A stretch of DNA of 64,000 nucleotides from Mogibacterium sp. (GTDB lineage: Bacteria > Bacillota > Clostridia > Peptostreptococcales > Anaerovoracaceae), in assembly GCA_017512145.1 (NCBI GenBank), contig JAFWHB010000028.1, positions 1-64,000 of the forward strand, in the 5' to 3' direction. Of this stretch, positions 52,721 to 60,282 are shown in pieces (the stretch's first letter is position 1; every line of letters begins with the position of its first letter). The notes beneath the pieces were generated by a model. The model was not told the DNA's origin. It was given only the letters and a program-made list of their open reading frames with translations, and did not search any database. A program made the position numbers and the translations under genes.

Positions 52721-55411
52721 ATGATTAATAAATGGAATACATATCCGAGACCGCAGCTTGTCAGGGACGAGTGGCTGTGTCTCAATGGTGAATGGAGGTT
52801 TTCGATCGGCAGCGGGGAGTGGGAGACCATCAACGTACCATTCTGCCCTGAGAGCACTCTCTCCGGGATCGGCCGCAGGATAGGACCTTCAGACAGAATG
52901 ATATATGAGAAGGAGATAACCATACCGGAGAACTGGGAGGGACGCCATATTCTTCTTCACTTTGGCGCTGTAGATCAGGAAGCTGCAGTCTTCGTTGATG
53001 GTGTCACCGCAGGCACACACGCAGGCGGCTATCTGCCTTTCTGCTTTGACATAACAGATCTTGTAACTCCTGCAGAAGAACCTGCATCCGGAGAGATGTC
53101 CTGGGAGACCGAGGAAGAGCCTGTGAGGACACATACAATAAGAGTCGAGGTCACGGACCGTCTCAATCATAAGTATCCATGGGGCAAGCAGAAATCCGAC
53201 AACGGCGGCATGTGGTACACACCTGTATCCGGCATATGGCAAAGCGTCTGGCTCGAGCCTGTATCTGAGACACATATTGAGAGTCTCAAGATAGATACCG
53301 GACTTGACTGGGTCGATATAAGGGCATATGGGATCACAGGCGGCACCATCAGCCTGCTCGGAGAGAAGCACCAGCTGATAGAGGATGCAGAATCACCGGT
53401 AAAATGCGCTTCACTGCACATTAATATCCATCATCCGCATCTGTGGACTCCGGATGATCCTTATCTGTATGATTTTACGATCGAGACACAGACGGACAGA
53501 ATCTCTTCGTATTTTGCACTAAGGACGCTGACCATAGAGGAAGCGGGAGGGTATAAGAGGCTGTGCCTCAACGGCGAGCCATTCTTCTTCAACGGGCTTC
53601 TCGATCAGGGCTACTGGCATGACGGGATCTATACACCGAAGTCGCCGGCTGCTTACGAAGGCGATATCCTGGCGATGAAGAGCCTCGGCTTCAATACACT
53701 CAGGAAGCATATCAAGATTGAGCCTGAGCAGTTCTACTACGACTGTGACCGCCTTGGAATGGTCGTATTCCAGGATATGGTCAATAATGGTGATTACTCA
53801 TTCATTCGTGATTCGGCTCTCCCGACGATCGGTATCAGGAAGCTGAATGACAAGAGGCTGCACAGGGATCCTGAGACAAGAAGACTGTTCCTTGAATCAA
53901 TGGATGAGACTGTAAGGCTGCTCTATAATCATCCTTCGATATGCTACTGGACAATATTCAATGAAGGCTGGGGCCAGTTCGATGCCGACAGTGCATATGA
54001 CAGACTGAAGGCTCTCGACAGCTCGAGATTCATCGACAGTACCTCAGGATGGTTCTGGCAAAACAAGAGCGATGTAGACAGCTATCATGTCTATTTCAAG
54101 CCTGTACAGCTGACCGCAGGAGAGCGCCCGCTCGTCCTGACGGAGTTCGGCGGCTACTCATGCAGAATAGAAGGGCACTGCTACAGCGACAACAACTATG
54201 GCTACCGGAAGTGCGCTAATGAGGCGGCTCTTCTGGATGACATGGCAAATCTATACAAGAATGAAATCAGGCCTCTCATGAGCAAAGGCCTTTCAGGTGC
54301 AATATACACACAATTATCCGATGTAGAGGAGGAAACCAACGGAATGCTTACATATGACAGAGATATTCTCAAATTCAAATCTTATGAGGGAACGGGACGA
54401 ATAGAAATTATCGGAAATCACACAGATCACCAGGGCGGAAGAGTAATGGTAGCTCCTTCACCTCACAAGATCAAGGCATATGTCGCAGAGAACCACAGTG
54501 ATTATATCAGGATAGTATCAGAGGGCTTCGAACCATTCGAGGTCAGCATCACTGACCGTACAGGTTATGAGAAGGGGACAACAGCAGCAATCGTCACAGG
54601 AATCCTCGAGGGATTTGTCGATCTCTTCGGTCAGTTCAACGGCAGCGGCAATGGCTTCGATGCTCATATCAGCAGTGAAGTACCTGTCGGAAGCGGACTC
54701 AGCTCATCAGCAGCCTTTGAGATCCTGCTCTGCCGGATCATCAATGACAGATATTTCGGGGGCAAAGCAAACGCTGTTGAGCTTGCTAAGATCGCAATGT
54801 TTGCGGAGAGAGAATACTATGGAAAGCCATGCGGCATGATGGATCAGCTCGCAATCAGCCTCGGCAAGCTTGCAATGATCGACTTCAATGGCAAAGAACC
54901 AGAGATAGACCTGATCGACTTCGACTTTGAAGAAGCCGGCTATGAGATCCAGATCATTCCGACCGAATCAGACCACGCAGCACTTGACGATGATTACGCA
55001 TCAGTACCGGATGACATGTTCAAGGTAGCAGAGGCCCTCGGAGTAAGCAGACTCGGAGACATCAACGAAGAGCAATTCAGAAGAAAACTCCCAGAACTCG
55101 AGGCAAAGGTCAAAGCCGGCGAGCTTACAGAGCTCCAGCTCAACAGAGCAAGACACTTCTTCGATGAGAACGAGAGAGTACTCGCAGCAGACATAGCACT
55201 CAAGACAGGCAATATCGAAAGATTCATGCAGTGCATCAACGGCTCAGGCCTCAGCTCAGAGAACCTCCTCTGCAACGTAGTCCCACCGGGGGTAGAAGAG
55301 AACGACCTCTCACGCACCCTCAAGGAATACAGAGCAAAACCAGACACAGCAGCAATCAGACTGATCGGAGGAGGATTCGGAGGCAGCGTACTCGTATTCC
55401 GCAAGAAATGA
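52721..55411 (+). CDS. Fusion of a GH2 beta-galactosidase-like hydrolase and a truncated galactokinase
   Basis: An 896-residue protein. Residues 1-553 are a complete GH2 enzyme: N-terminal jelly roll (MINKWNTYPRPQ), Ig-like domain and TIM barrel with acid/base Glu415 (TIFNEGWGQFD) and nucleophile Glu475 (VLTEFGGYS), ending LTYDRDILKFK. From about residue 554 it continues as a GHMP galactokinase: GRIEIIGNHTDHQGG (galactose-binding His/Asp), the ATP motif VPVGSGLSSSAAFE and the C-terminal RLIGGGFGGSVLVF. The kinase lacks roughly its first 60 residues, while the GH2 lacks almost nothing. Galactose release and phosphorylation would be consecutive reactions. ATG 52721 after AAGGCGGGG fits the GH2 start; upstream ATG 52667 is less likely. 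It may be a deletion product rather than an evolved fusion. Confidence 0.82.
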   Translation: MINKWNTYPRPQLVRDEWLCLNGEWRFSIGSGEWETINVPFCPESTLSGIGRRIGPSDRMIYEKEITIPENWEGRHILLHFGAVDQEAAVFVDGVTAGTHAGGYLPFCFDITDLVTPAEEPASGEMSWETEEEPVRTHTIRVEVTDRLNHKYPWGKQKSDNGGMWYTPVSGIWQSVWLEPVSETHIESLKIDTGLDWVDIRAYGITGGTISLLGEKHQLIEDAESPVKCASLHINIHHPHLWTPDDPYLYDFTIETQTDRISSYFALRTLTIEEAGGYKRLCLNGEPFFFNGLLDQGYWHDGIYTPKSPAAYEGDILAMKSLGFNTLRKHIKIEPEQFYYDCDRLGMVVFQDMVNNGDYSFIRDSALPTIGIRKLNDKRLHRDPETRRLFLESMDETVRLLYNHPSICYWTIFNEGWGQFDADSAYDRLKALDSSRFIDSTSGWFWQNKSDVDSYHVYFKPVQLTAGERPLVLTEFGGYSCRIEGHCYSDNNYGYRKCANEAALLDDMANLYKNEIRPLMSKGLSGAIYTQLSDVEEETNGMLTYDRDILKFKSYEGTGRIEIIGNHTDHQGGRVMVAPSPHKIKAYVAENHSDYIRIVSEGFEPFEVSITDRTGYEKGTTAAIVTGILEGFVDLFGQFNGSGNGFDAHISSEVPVGSGLSSSAAFEILLCRIINDRYFGGKANAVELAKIAMFAEREYYGKPCGMMDQLAISLGKLAMIDFNGKEPEIDLIDFDFEEAGYEIQIIPTESDHAALDDDYASVPDDMFKVAEALGVSRLGDINEEQFRRKLPELEAKVKAGELTELQLNRARHFFDENERVLAADIALKTGNIERFMQCINGSGLSSENLLCNVVPPGVEENDLSRTLKEYRAKPDTAAIRLIGGGFGGSVLVFRKK

Positions 55412-55436
55412 TCGAATAGTTATGCTTTTATTATAA

Positions 55437-55523
55437 GCGGGCAGAAGTATATGTGTTTCGCTCGAGTCCTCGGGGCTGGTGGCCCCTGCGGGATTCTCGC
55501 TCAACACATATGCTTCTGCCCGC
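55437..55523. repeat. Palindromic element A
   Basis: Arms 55437-55457 and 55503-55523 are complementary over 21 bp with one G-T pair. The 45-base centre contains the motif GTCCTCG, hairpin GGGGC-TGGTG-GCCCC, then TGCGGG and ATTCTCGCTC. The centre recurs, inverted, at 55811-55853. Confidence 0.88.
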
Positions 55524-55578
55524 ATTATATTAACTGATAACTATATATTTCAGGCGGGGAAGTGGAGGGAATTTGTAT

Positions 55579-55607
55579 GGGTCCTAGGGGCCTGTGGCCC
55601 CTGCGGG
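55579..55607 (+). repeat. Repeat core B
   Basis: A second plus-orientation copy of the motif: GGGTCCTA, stem GGGGCC-TGT-GGCCCC, TGCGGG. It has no long outer stem. It runs into the first of the tandem units. Confidence 0.75.
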
Positions 55608-55793
55608 CAGAGCGAGAATGTGGCTGGAACAAAGACGACGGAGGCGCCCGCCTTAAGACCTCAGAGGAATGTAAAAAGTAATATAAAAGGGGATGGCCCC
55701 GGTGTGCAGAGATAGAATCCGGCAGGAACCAAAAGACGCCGGAGGCGCCCTGCCTTAAGACATCAGAGGGATGTAAAAAGTAATATAAAAGGG
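55608..55793. repeat. Two tandem units of about 100 bp
   Basis: Unit 1 (55608-55691) and unit 2 (55707-55793) begin CAGAG-CGAGAAT and CAGAG-ATAGAAT. They share CGGAGGCGCCC, GCCTTAAGAC, TCAGAGG and GTAAAAAGTAATATAAAAGGG, with a period of 99-102 bases. A third, degenerate start of the unit overlaps element C at 55811. Confidence 0.8.
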
Positions 55794-55875
55794 CAGCGGC
55801 CCGGAAGTCCGAGCGAGAATCCCGCAGGAGCCGAAGGCTCCGAGGACTCGAGCTCAGACTTCCGGGCCGCTGCCC
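55791..55875. repeat. Palindromic element C (probable serA terminator)
   Basis: A perfect 19-bp stem (55791-55809 with 55857-55875) encloses the inverted copy of the core found in A: GAGCGAGAATCCCGCAGG, stem GGAGCC-GAA-GGCTCC, and GAGGACTCGAG. On the minus strand it lies 16 bases after serA and is followed by TTTTATATTACTTTTT, so it can terminate serA transcription. Confidence 0.85.
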
Positions 55876-55891
55876 GTCTTCATTACTTATT

Positions 55892-57022
55892 TTACAGTAC
55901 TCTGGTCTTGATTATGCAATCACACTCAAATGGTGCGGTTCCTTCTGCTACGTCAGCAATGAAGTATCCGAATTCGCCTCTCTTTGCTCCTGCGAATCCT
56001 GCAAGTGCGCTGCCGTAGAACTCTTTCATCTTAGCTTCAACTTCGTCAGCTGCCTTGTCATTCTTCAGAAGGAAGCAGTGTCTTACGGCACCTTTCTTTT
56101 CCATGCTAACTCTAGGGAAGTTTACGGAGTTTACGATGTTGCCGTTCTCAAGGTAATCCATGATCTGATCTGTTGCCATAACAGCGCAGTTCTCTTCAGC
56201 CTCAGCTGTGGAAGCTCCGAGGTGAGGTGTAGCAACGATGCCTTTCTTGCCGATGTATTCAGGCTCAAGAAGGTCTGTCATGTACTTTCTAATCTTGCCG
56301 GACTCAAGTGCTTCGAGAACATCATCTACTACGATGAGGTCAGGTCTTGCATAGTTCATGAAGATAACGCCGTCCTTCATCTTAGCAATGAGGTCCTTGT
56401 TGATCATTCCCTTGGTTGTTGGGAGTGATGGAACGTGGATCGAAATGAAGTCGCATACTGGGACCATTTCTTCTACGCTGTCGCAGAGCTTAACGTCTGC
56501 TGTGAGGCATGGATGTGGCTTGAATGCTTCGTATCCTACAACGTTCATTCCGAGAGCCTCAGCTGCGTTAGCGATCTTAGCTCCGATAGCTCCGAGACCG
56601 ATGATACCAACAGTCTTGCCAGCAATCTCTGTTCCTGCGAACTGCTTCTTGCCTTTCTCTACGTTAGCAGCTACATCGCCTTCAAGTGTCTGTCCCCATG
56701 CAATACCCTCGTACATGTTACGAGCGCCCATGATCATTCCTGCGATAGCAAGCTCCTTAACAGCATTTGAATTAGCGCCAGGAGTATTGAATACTACGAT
56801 TCCTTTCTCGCTGCACTTGTCAAGCGGAATGTTGTTGACGCCAGCTCCGGCTCTTCCGATTGCAAGCAGATTGTCTGAGAAATCCATGTCGTGCATCTTG
56901 AAAGATCTTACGATGATTCCGTTAGCCTTATCGACATCCTCGGTCAGTTCATACTTATCAGTAAGTCTGCAGAGTCCCTTAGGGGAAATGTTGTTAAGAG
57001 TACCGATATAATACTTATCCAT
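55892..57022 (-). CDS. serA: D-3-phosphoglycerate dehydrogenase
   Basis: A 376-residue NAD-dependent dehydrogenase. NAD-binding GIIGLGAIGAKIANAA, the catalytic Arg in NYARPDL, the Glu region LEPEYIG and His in TPHLGAST are typical of SerA. It lacks the long ASB/ACT regulatory tail of the larger class and has only an 80-residue C-terminal ACT-like tail. It oxidises 3-phosphoglycerate to 3-phosphohydroxypyruvate, the first step of serine synthesis. It is divergent from serC with overlapping promoter regions. GGAGGACAT precedes the start. Confidence 0.93.
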   Translation of the reverse strand: MDKYYIGTLNNISPKGLCRLTDKYELTEDVDKANGIIVRSFKMHDMDFSDNLLAIGRAGAGVNNIPLDKCSEKGIVVFNTPGANSNAVKELAIAGMIMGARNMYEGIAWGQTLEGDVAANVEKGKKQFAGTEIAGKTVGIIGLGAIGAKIANAAEALGMNVVGYEAFKPHPCLTADVKLCDSVEEMVPVCDFISIHVPSLPTTKGMINKDLIAKMKDGVIFMNYARPDLIVVDDVLEALESGKIRKYMTDLLEPEYIGKKGIVATPHLGASTAEAEENCAVMATDQIMDYLENGNIVNSVNFPRVSMEKKGAVRHCFLLKNDKAADEVEAKMKEFYGSALAGFAGAKRGEFGYFIADVAEGTAPFECDCIIKTRVL

Positions 57023-57069
57023 TATGTCCTCCGTTTTGAATAATGAAGTAAAAAGGTTAGAATTACTGA

Positions 57070-57112
57070 GGTCCGGATATTCTGTTCAAGACACAACAAA
57101 ATATACGGATCC
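57070..57112 (-). other. Structured leader hairpin of serA
   Basis: On the minus strand the segments 57112-57095 and 57086-57070 pair imperfectly over about 17 bases. It lies between the serA promoter and its start. No terminator T-run follows. Confidence 0.45.
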
Positions 57113-57126
57113 CCGTAGACAACATC

Positions 57127-57155
57127 ATTATACACTTCTGGTTTTGGGCTTTCAA
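57127..57155 (-). promoter_or_regulatory. serA promoter
   Basis: On the minus strand TTGAAA (57155-57150), a 17-base spacer and TATAAT (57132-57127). Confidence 0.75.
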
Positions 57156-57158
57156 TAA

Positions 57159-57187
57159 TTGCGAAATGCTTGTCATTGAAGTATAAT
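57159..57187 (+). promoter_or_regulatory. serC promoter
   Basis: TTGCGA (57159-57164), a 17-base spacer and perfect TATAAT (57182-57187). The -35 elements of serA and serC lie three bases apart, so one regulator could control both. Confidence 0.75.
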
Positions 57188-57196
57188 TTATCTGGC

Positions 57197-57268
57197 AAAG
57201 GTTGTCTGCCTGGGGGCAGGAGATTGCCGGTCCCTTATATATAGAGATAACTGATCAGACAGACCTTT
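57197..57268 (+). other. Structured 5' leader of serC
   Basis: Two complementary segments (57197-57208 and 57256-57268) enclose a small CCTG-GGGG-CAGG hairpin (57209-57220). The leader is about 120 bases. It does not match a T-box or a riboswitch that I know. Confidence 0.4.
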
Positions 57269-57315
57269 ACTGAACAACAACCCTTTTACTTTTATTTTAA
57301 CGGAGGTAACTACCA

Positions 57316-58407
57316 ATGGCTGATGATTATCGCGTTTATAACTTTTCGGCAGGTCCATCCACTCTTCCTGTAGAGGTACTGAAGAAGTGCGCTGACGAGA
57401 TGCTCAACTATGAAGGAACAGGCGAGTCCGTAATGGAGATGAGCCACAGATCCCCTGAGTTCCAGAAGATCATCGATGATGCCGAGGCTAATCTGCGCAA
57501 ACTCATGAACATTCCTGATGATTACTATGTATTGTTCCTGCAGGGCGGCGGTACACTTCAGTTCTCAATGGTACCTATGAACCTGATGACAGGTACCGGC
57601 AAGGCTGACTATATCGTAGCAGGACAGTGGGGTAAGAAGGCATATGAAGAGGCTTGCAAGTTTGGTGATGCAAGATGCGTTGCTTCATCAGAGGAGGCTA
57701 AGTTCTCATATATTCCTAAGGTAACCAAGGAAGACATCAGAGATGACGTTGACTACGTATATATCTGCTACAACAACACAGTTTTCGGAACTCACTACAA
57801 TGAGCTCCCTGACTTTGGCGATCATCTGCTCGTAGCTGATATGTCATCCTGCATCCTCTCCGAGGAGATCGACGTAACTAAGTTTGGTCTGATCTATGCA
57901 GGCGCACAGAAGAACGTTGCTCCTGCCGGAATGACAATAGTTATCGTTCGTAAGGACCTTGTCGGCAAGGCACCTGCTAACACACCTATCTATCTTGACT
58001 ACAAGACACATGCATCCAAGGGTTCAATGTACAATACTCCTCCTTGCTACACAATCTATGTTGCAGGAGAAGTATTCAAGTATCTCCTTGCTAACGGCGG
58101 CGTAGCTGCAATGCATGAGAAGGATGTCCGCAAGGCTAAGAAGCTCTACGACTATCTCGATCAGTCAGAATTCTTCAAGGGCACAGTTGCTAAGGAAGAC
58201 AGATCCCTCATGAACGTAACATTCGTAACACCTGATCCAGAACTCGATAAGAAGTTCGTAGCAGGCGCTAAGGAAAGAGGAATGATCAACCTTAAGGGCC
58301 ACAGAATCGTAGGCGGCTGCAGAGCTTCTATCTACAATGCATTCCCTGAAGAGGGTGTTGATGCTTTGATCGCATACATGAAGGAATTCGAGGCTGAGAA
58401 TAAGTAA
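57316..58407 (+). CDS. serC: Phosphoserine aminotransferase
   Basis: A 363-residue class V PLP aminotransferase. The start RVYNFSAGPSTLP, LFLQGGGTLQFSMVPMNLM and the PLP lysine in YAGAQKNVAPAGM are diagnostic. It converts 3-phosphohydroxypyruvate to phosphoserine with glutamate, completing the pathway begun by SerA next door. ACGGAGGTAA precedes the ATG. Confidence 0.95.
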   Translation: MADDYRVYNFSAGPSTLPVEVLKKCADEMLNYEGTGESVMEMSHRSPEFQKIIDDAEANLRKLMNIPDDYYVLFLQGGGTLQFSMVPMNLMTGTGKADYIVAGQWGKKAYEEACKFGDARCVASSEEAKFSYIPKVTKEDIRDDVDYVYICYNNTVFGTHYNELPDFGDHLLVADMSSCILSEEIDVTKFGLIYAGAQKNVAPAGMTIVIVRKDLVGKAPANTPIYLDYKTHASKGSMYNTPPCYTIYVAGEVFKYLLANGGVAAMHEKDVRKAKKLYDYLDQSEFFKGTVAKEDRSLMNVTFVTPDPELDKKFVAGAKERGMINLKGHRIVGGCRASIYNAFPEEGVDALIAYMKEFEAENK

Positions 58408-58427
58408 TTACCATGGAGTAACAGCAA

Positions 58428-60281
58428 GTGTATAGGGATAACAACAACCGGACACTGCGAATTAAGAGACTATTGGTGGCCATCACTGCGGTGCTTCTTG
58501 CACTGTCACTGATGACCACCATCAGTTATGATGCTTTTGTAGCATATGCTGAGGGAGAAGAGGCTGTCCAGACAGAGACACCTGCAGCGGTAGACCCGGC
58601 AGCTGCAGCGGGAGATCCGGCAGCTGCGGCGGGAGACCCGGCGGCTGCAGCAACAGATCCGGCAGCTGCACCAACAGATCCGGCAGCTGCACCAGCTGAT
58701 GGAACGGTACCTGCTGACGGAACAGTGCCGGCTGATGGCACCGTACCTGCAGACGGCGCAGCAGAAGGCAATCCTGACGGAGCGCAGGCTATTGAGGATC
58801 TTCTGATCGAGGATGACAGTCAGTCGGATATTGACTATGGCAAGAGTGGAGCTACTCTGCCGGAGGTGACTTCTTCCTCTTATATTGTCATGTCCGGATC
58901 TACCAGTGAGATCATTGCCGAGCAGCATTCCCAGAGGAAGATGTCTCCGGGCAAGATCACGATGCTGATGACAGCGATGGTCGCTATCGACAGCATGTAC
59001 AATGAAGATGAACTTAAGAACACCGTTGAGATAACAGAGAAGATGGCAGAGTATGGCGCCACATTCGCTATCGGAGAGTCTGTAACTGTAGGTGATCTTC
59101 TCAAGGCAATGCTGATCGGAGGAGATGAGCAGTCAGCAGAGGCCCTTGCAAGATACAGCGCTTCCAAGCGCAAGATATTCATCAATATGATGAATTCCAA
59201 GGCAATGGAGCTCGGACTCCTTGACACACAATTTACCAACCCGACAGGCGCATACAGTACCAAGCAGTATTCAACAGCTGCTGACCTGGCCAAGATCACT
59301 CAGGCTGCGGTCAGATATCAGCTGATCAAAGATATAATCGGCATGAACAGTGCCGAGCTGGTTGCATCGACCAAGGACGCATCGAGAGTTGTTGGAGTGC
59401 GCAGTACCAATCCGCTTCAGACAACTATCAAGCCGTCTGAGATGTACAAGTTCACAAGAGGCGGTATTTCAGGCACTTTGACAGAGCCTAAGAAGAATTC
59501 GCAGTATGCGGGCGTCGCCACCATCGACGACATGCAGCTCATTGCGATCCTCATGGATTCCAAGGCCGACAAGATCGCTTATGAGGCCAAGGGACTCTTC
59601 GAGTACGGAGATTCCAAGGTCACACGTAATATAATAGTCAAAGCCAACAAGAAGATCGGATCCGTCAGGGTCAGGGGCGGAGCCCAGACCAAAGTCCCGG
59701 CATACACTGAGACCAAGGGCTTTGCATATGTGCCGCCGGAAGGAAGCAACGATCTCATCAAGACCGAGACTGTCATGATGACTGACCTCGAGGCTCCACT
59801 CAAGGATGGGGACAAGGTCGGAGAGTACAGGATATATGTTGCTGATGAACTCAAGGGAACTGTTGACCTTGTAATCAACAGGGATGTCAACAGAGGATGG
59901 TTCCCATCGAAGTATTACATTTCCAACAGAATGACGATCGTTCTGGGAATAATACTCGGCATCATCCTGCTGTTCCTCCTGAGGATCCTCTATGTCAGGA
60001 AGCGCCGTGAGAGACTGCGCAATCTGAGAAGACAGCACATGCTGATGGAGATAGCACGTGAGCAGATGGAGATAGATGAAGACAGGCGCAGACGCAACTG
60101 GACTTATACTACTTCATATGACAAAGTCGCTCCTCGTACTAGCGACCTGCGCAAGGAAGCAATCGAGGAAGAACTCAAACAACAAGAAGCCGGCAAGAAA
60201 TCCAGGAAGAAGCCTCGCTCCGAGAGAAGGAAGGCTTCCAAGGATAAGACTTTAGTAAAGGATTCACACAAGAAAGACTAG
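58428..60281 (+). CDS. DacF-like D-alanyl-D-alanine carboxypeptidase homologue with degenerate active site
   Basis: A 617-residue exported protein with a C-terminal membrane helix. Residues 13-42 are a signal segment; 53-112 form a low-complexity Ala/Pro linker (DPAAAA, DGTVPA repeats). The PBP5-like domain (150-390) has a possible SxxK at Ser173-Lys176 (MSPGKI) but lacks the SxN (GGDEQ at 231-235) and KTG (TRGGISG, Arg344) motifs. A PBP5-C-type domain follows, then one helix (about 505-525) and a 90-residue basic cytoplasmic tail. It starts at GTG 58428 after GGAG. With two of three motifs lost it may be a non-catalytic binder. Confidence 0.82.
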   Translation: MYRDNNNRTLRIKRLLVAITAVLLALSLMTTISYDAFVAYAEGEEAVQTETPAAVDPAAAAGDPAAAAGDPAAAATDPAAAPTDPAAAPADGTVPADGTVPADGTVPADGAAEGNPDGAQAIEDLLIEDDSQSDIDYGKSGATLPEVTSSSYIVMSGSTSEIIAEQHSQRKMSPGKITMLMTAMVAIDSMYNEDELKNTVEITEKMAEYGATFAIGESVTVGDLLKAMLIGGDEQSAEALARYSASKRKIFINMMNSKAMELGLLDTQFTNPTGAYSTKQYSTAADLAKITQAAVRYQLIKDIIGMNSAELVASTKDASRVVGVRSTNPLQTTIKPSEMYKFTRGGISGTLTEPKKNSQYAGVATIDDMQLIAILMDSKADKIAYEAKGLFEYGDSKVTRNIIVKANKKIGSVRVRGGAQTKVPAYTETKGFAYVPPEGSNDLIKTETVMMTDLEAPLKDGDKVGEYRIYVADELKGTVDLVINRDVNRGWFPSKYYISNRMTIVLGIILGIILLFLLRILYVRKRRERLRNLRRQHMLMEIAREQMEIDEDRRRRNWTYTTSYDKVAPRTSDLRKEAIEEELKQQEAGKKSRKKPRSERRKASKDKTLVKDSHKKD

Positions 60282-60282
60282 A

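Noticed and set aside
55479..55715. Plus-strand open frame of 78 codons in the repeat island
   Set aside because: It crosses palindromic elements and tandem units, has no ribosome binding site and no protein-like composition.
57188..57315. T-box leader before serC
   Set aside because: No specifier loop, no conserved T-box sequence and no terminator/antiterminator pair were found.
58526..58928. Minus-strand open frames across the Ala/Pro-rich part of the DacF-like gene
   Set aside because: They reflect the repetitive GCA/CCG codons on the plus strand; no ribosome binding site or family match.
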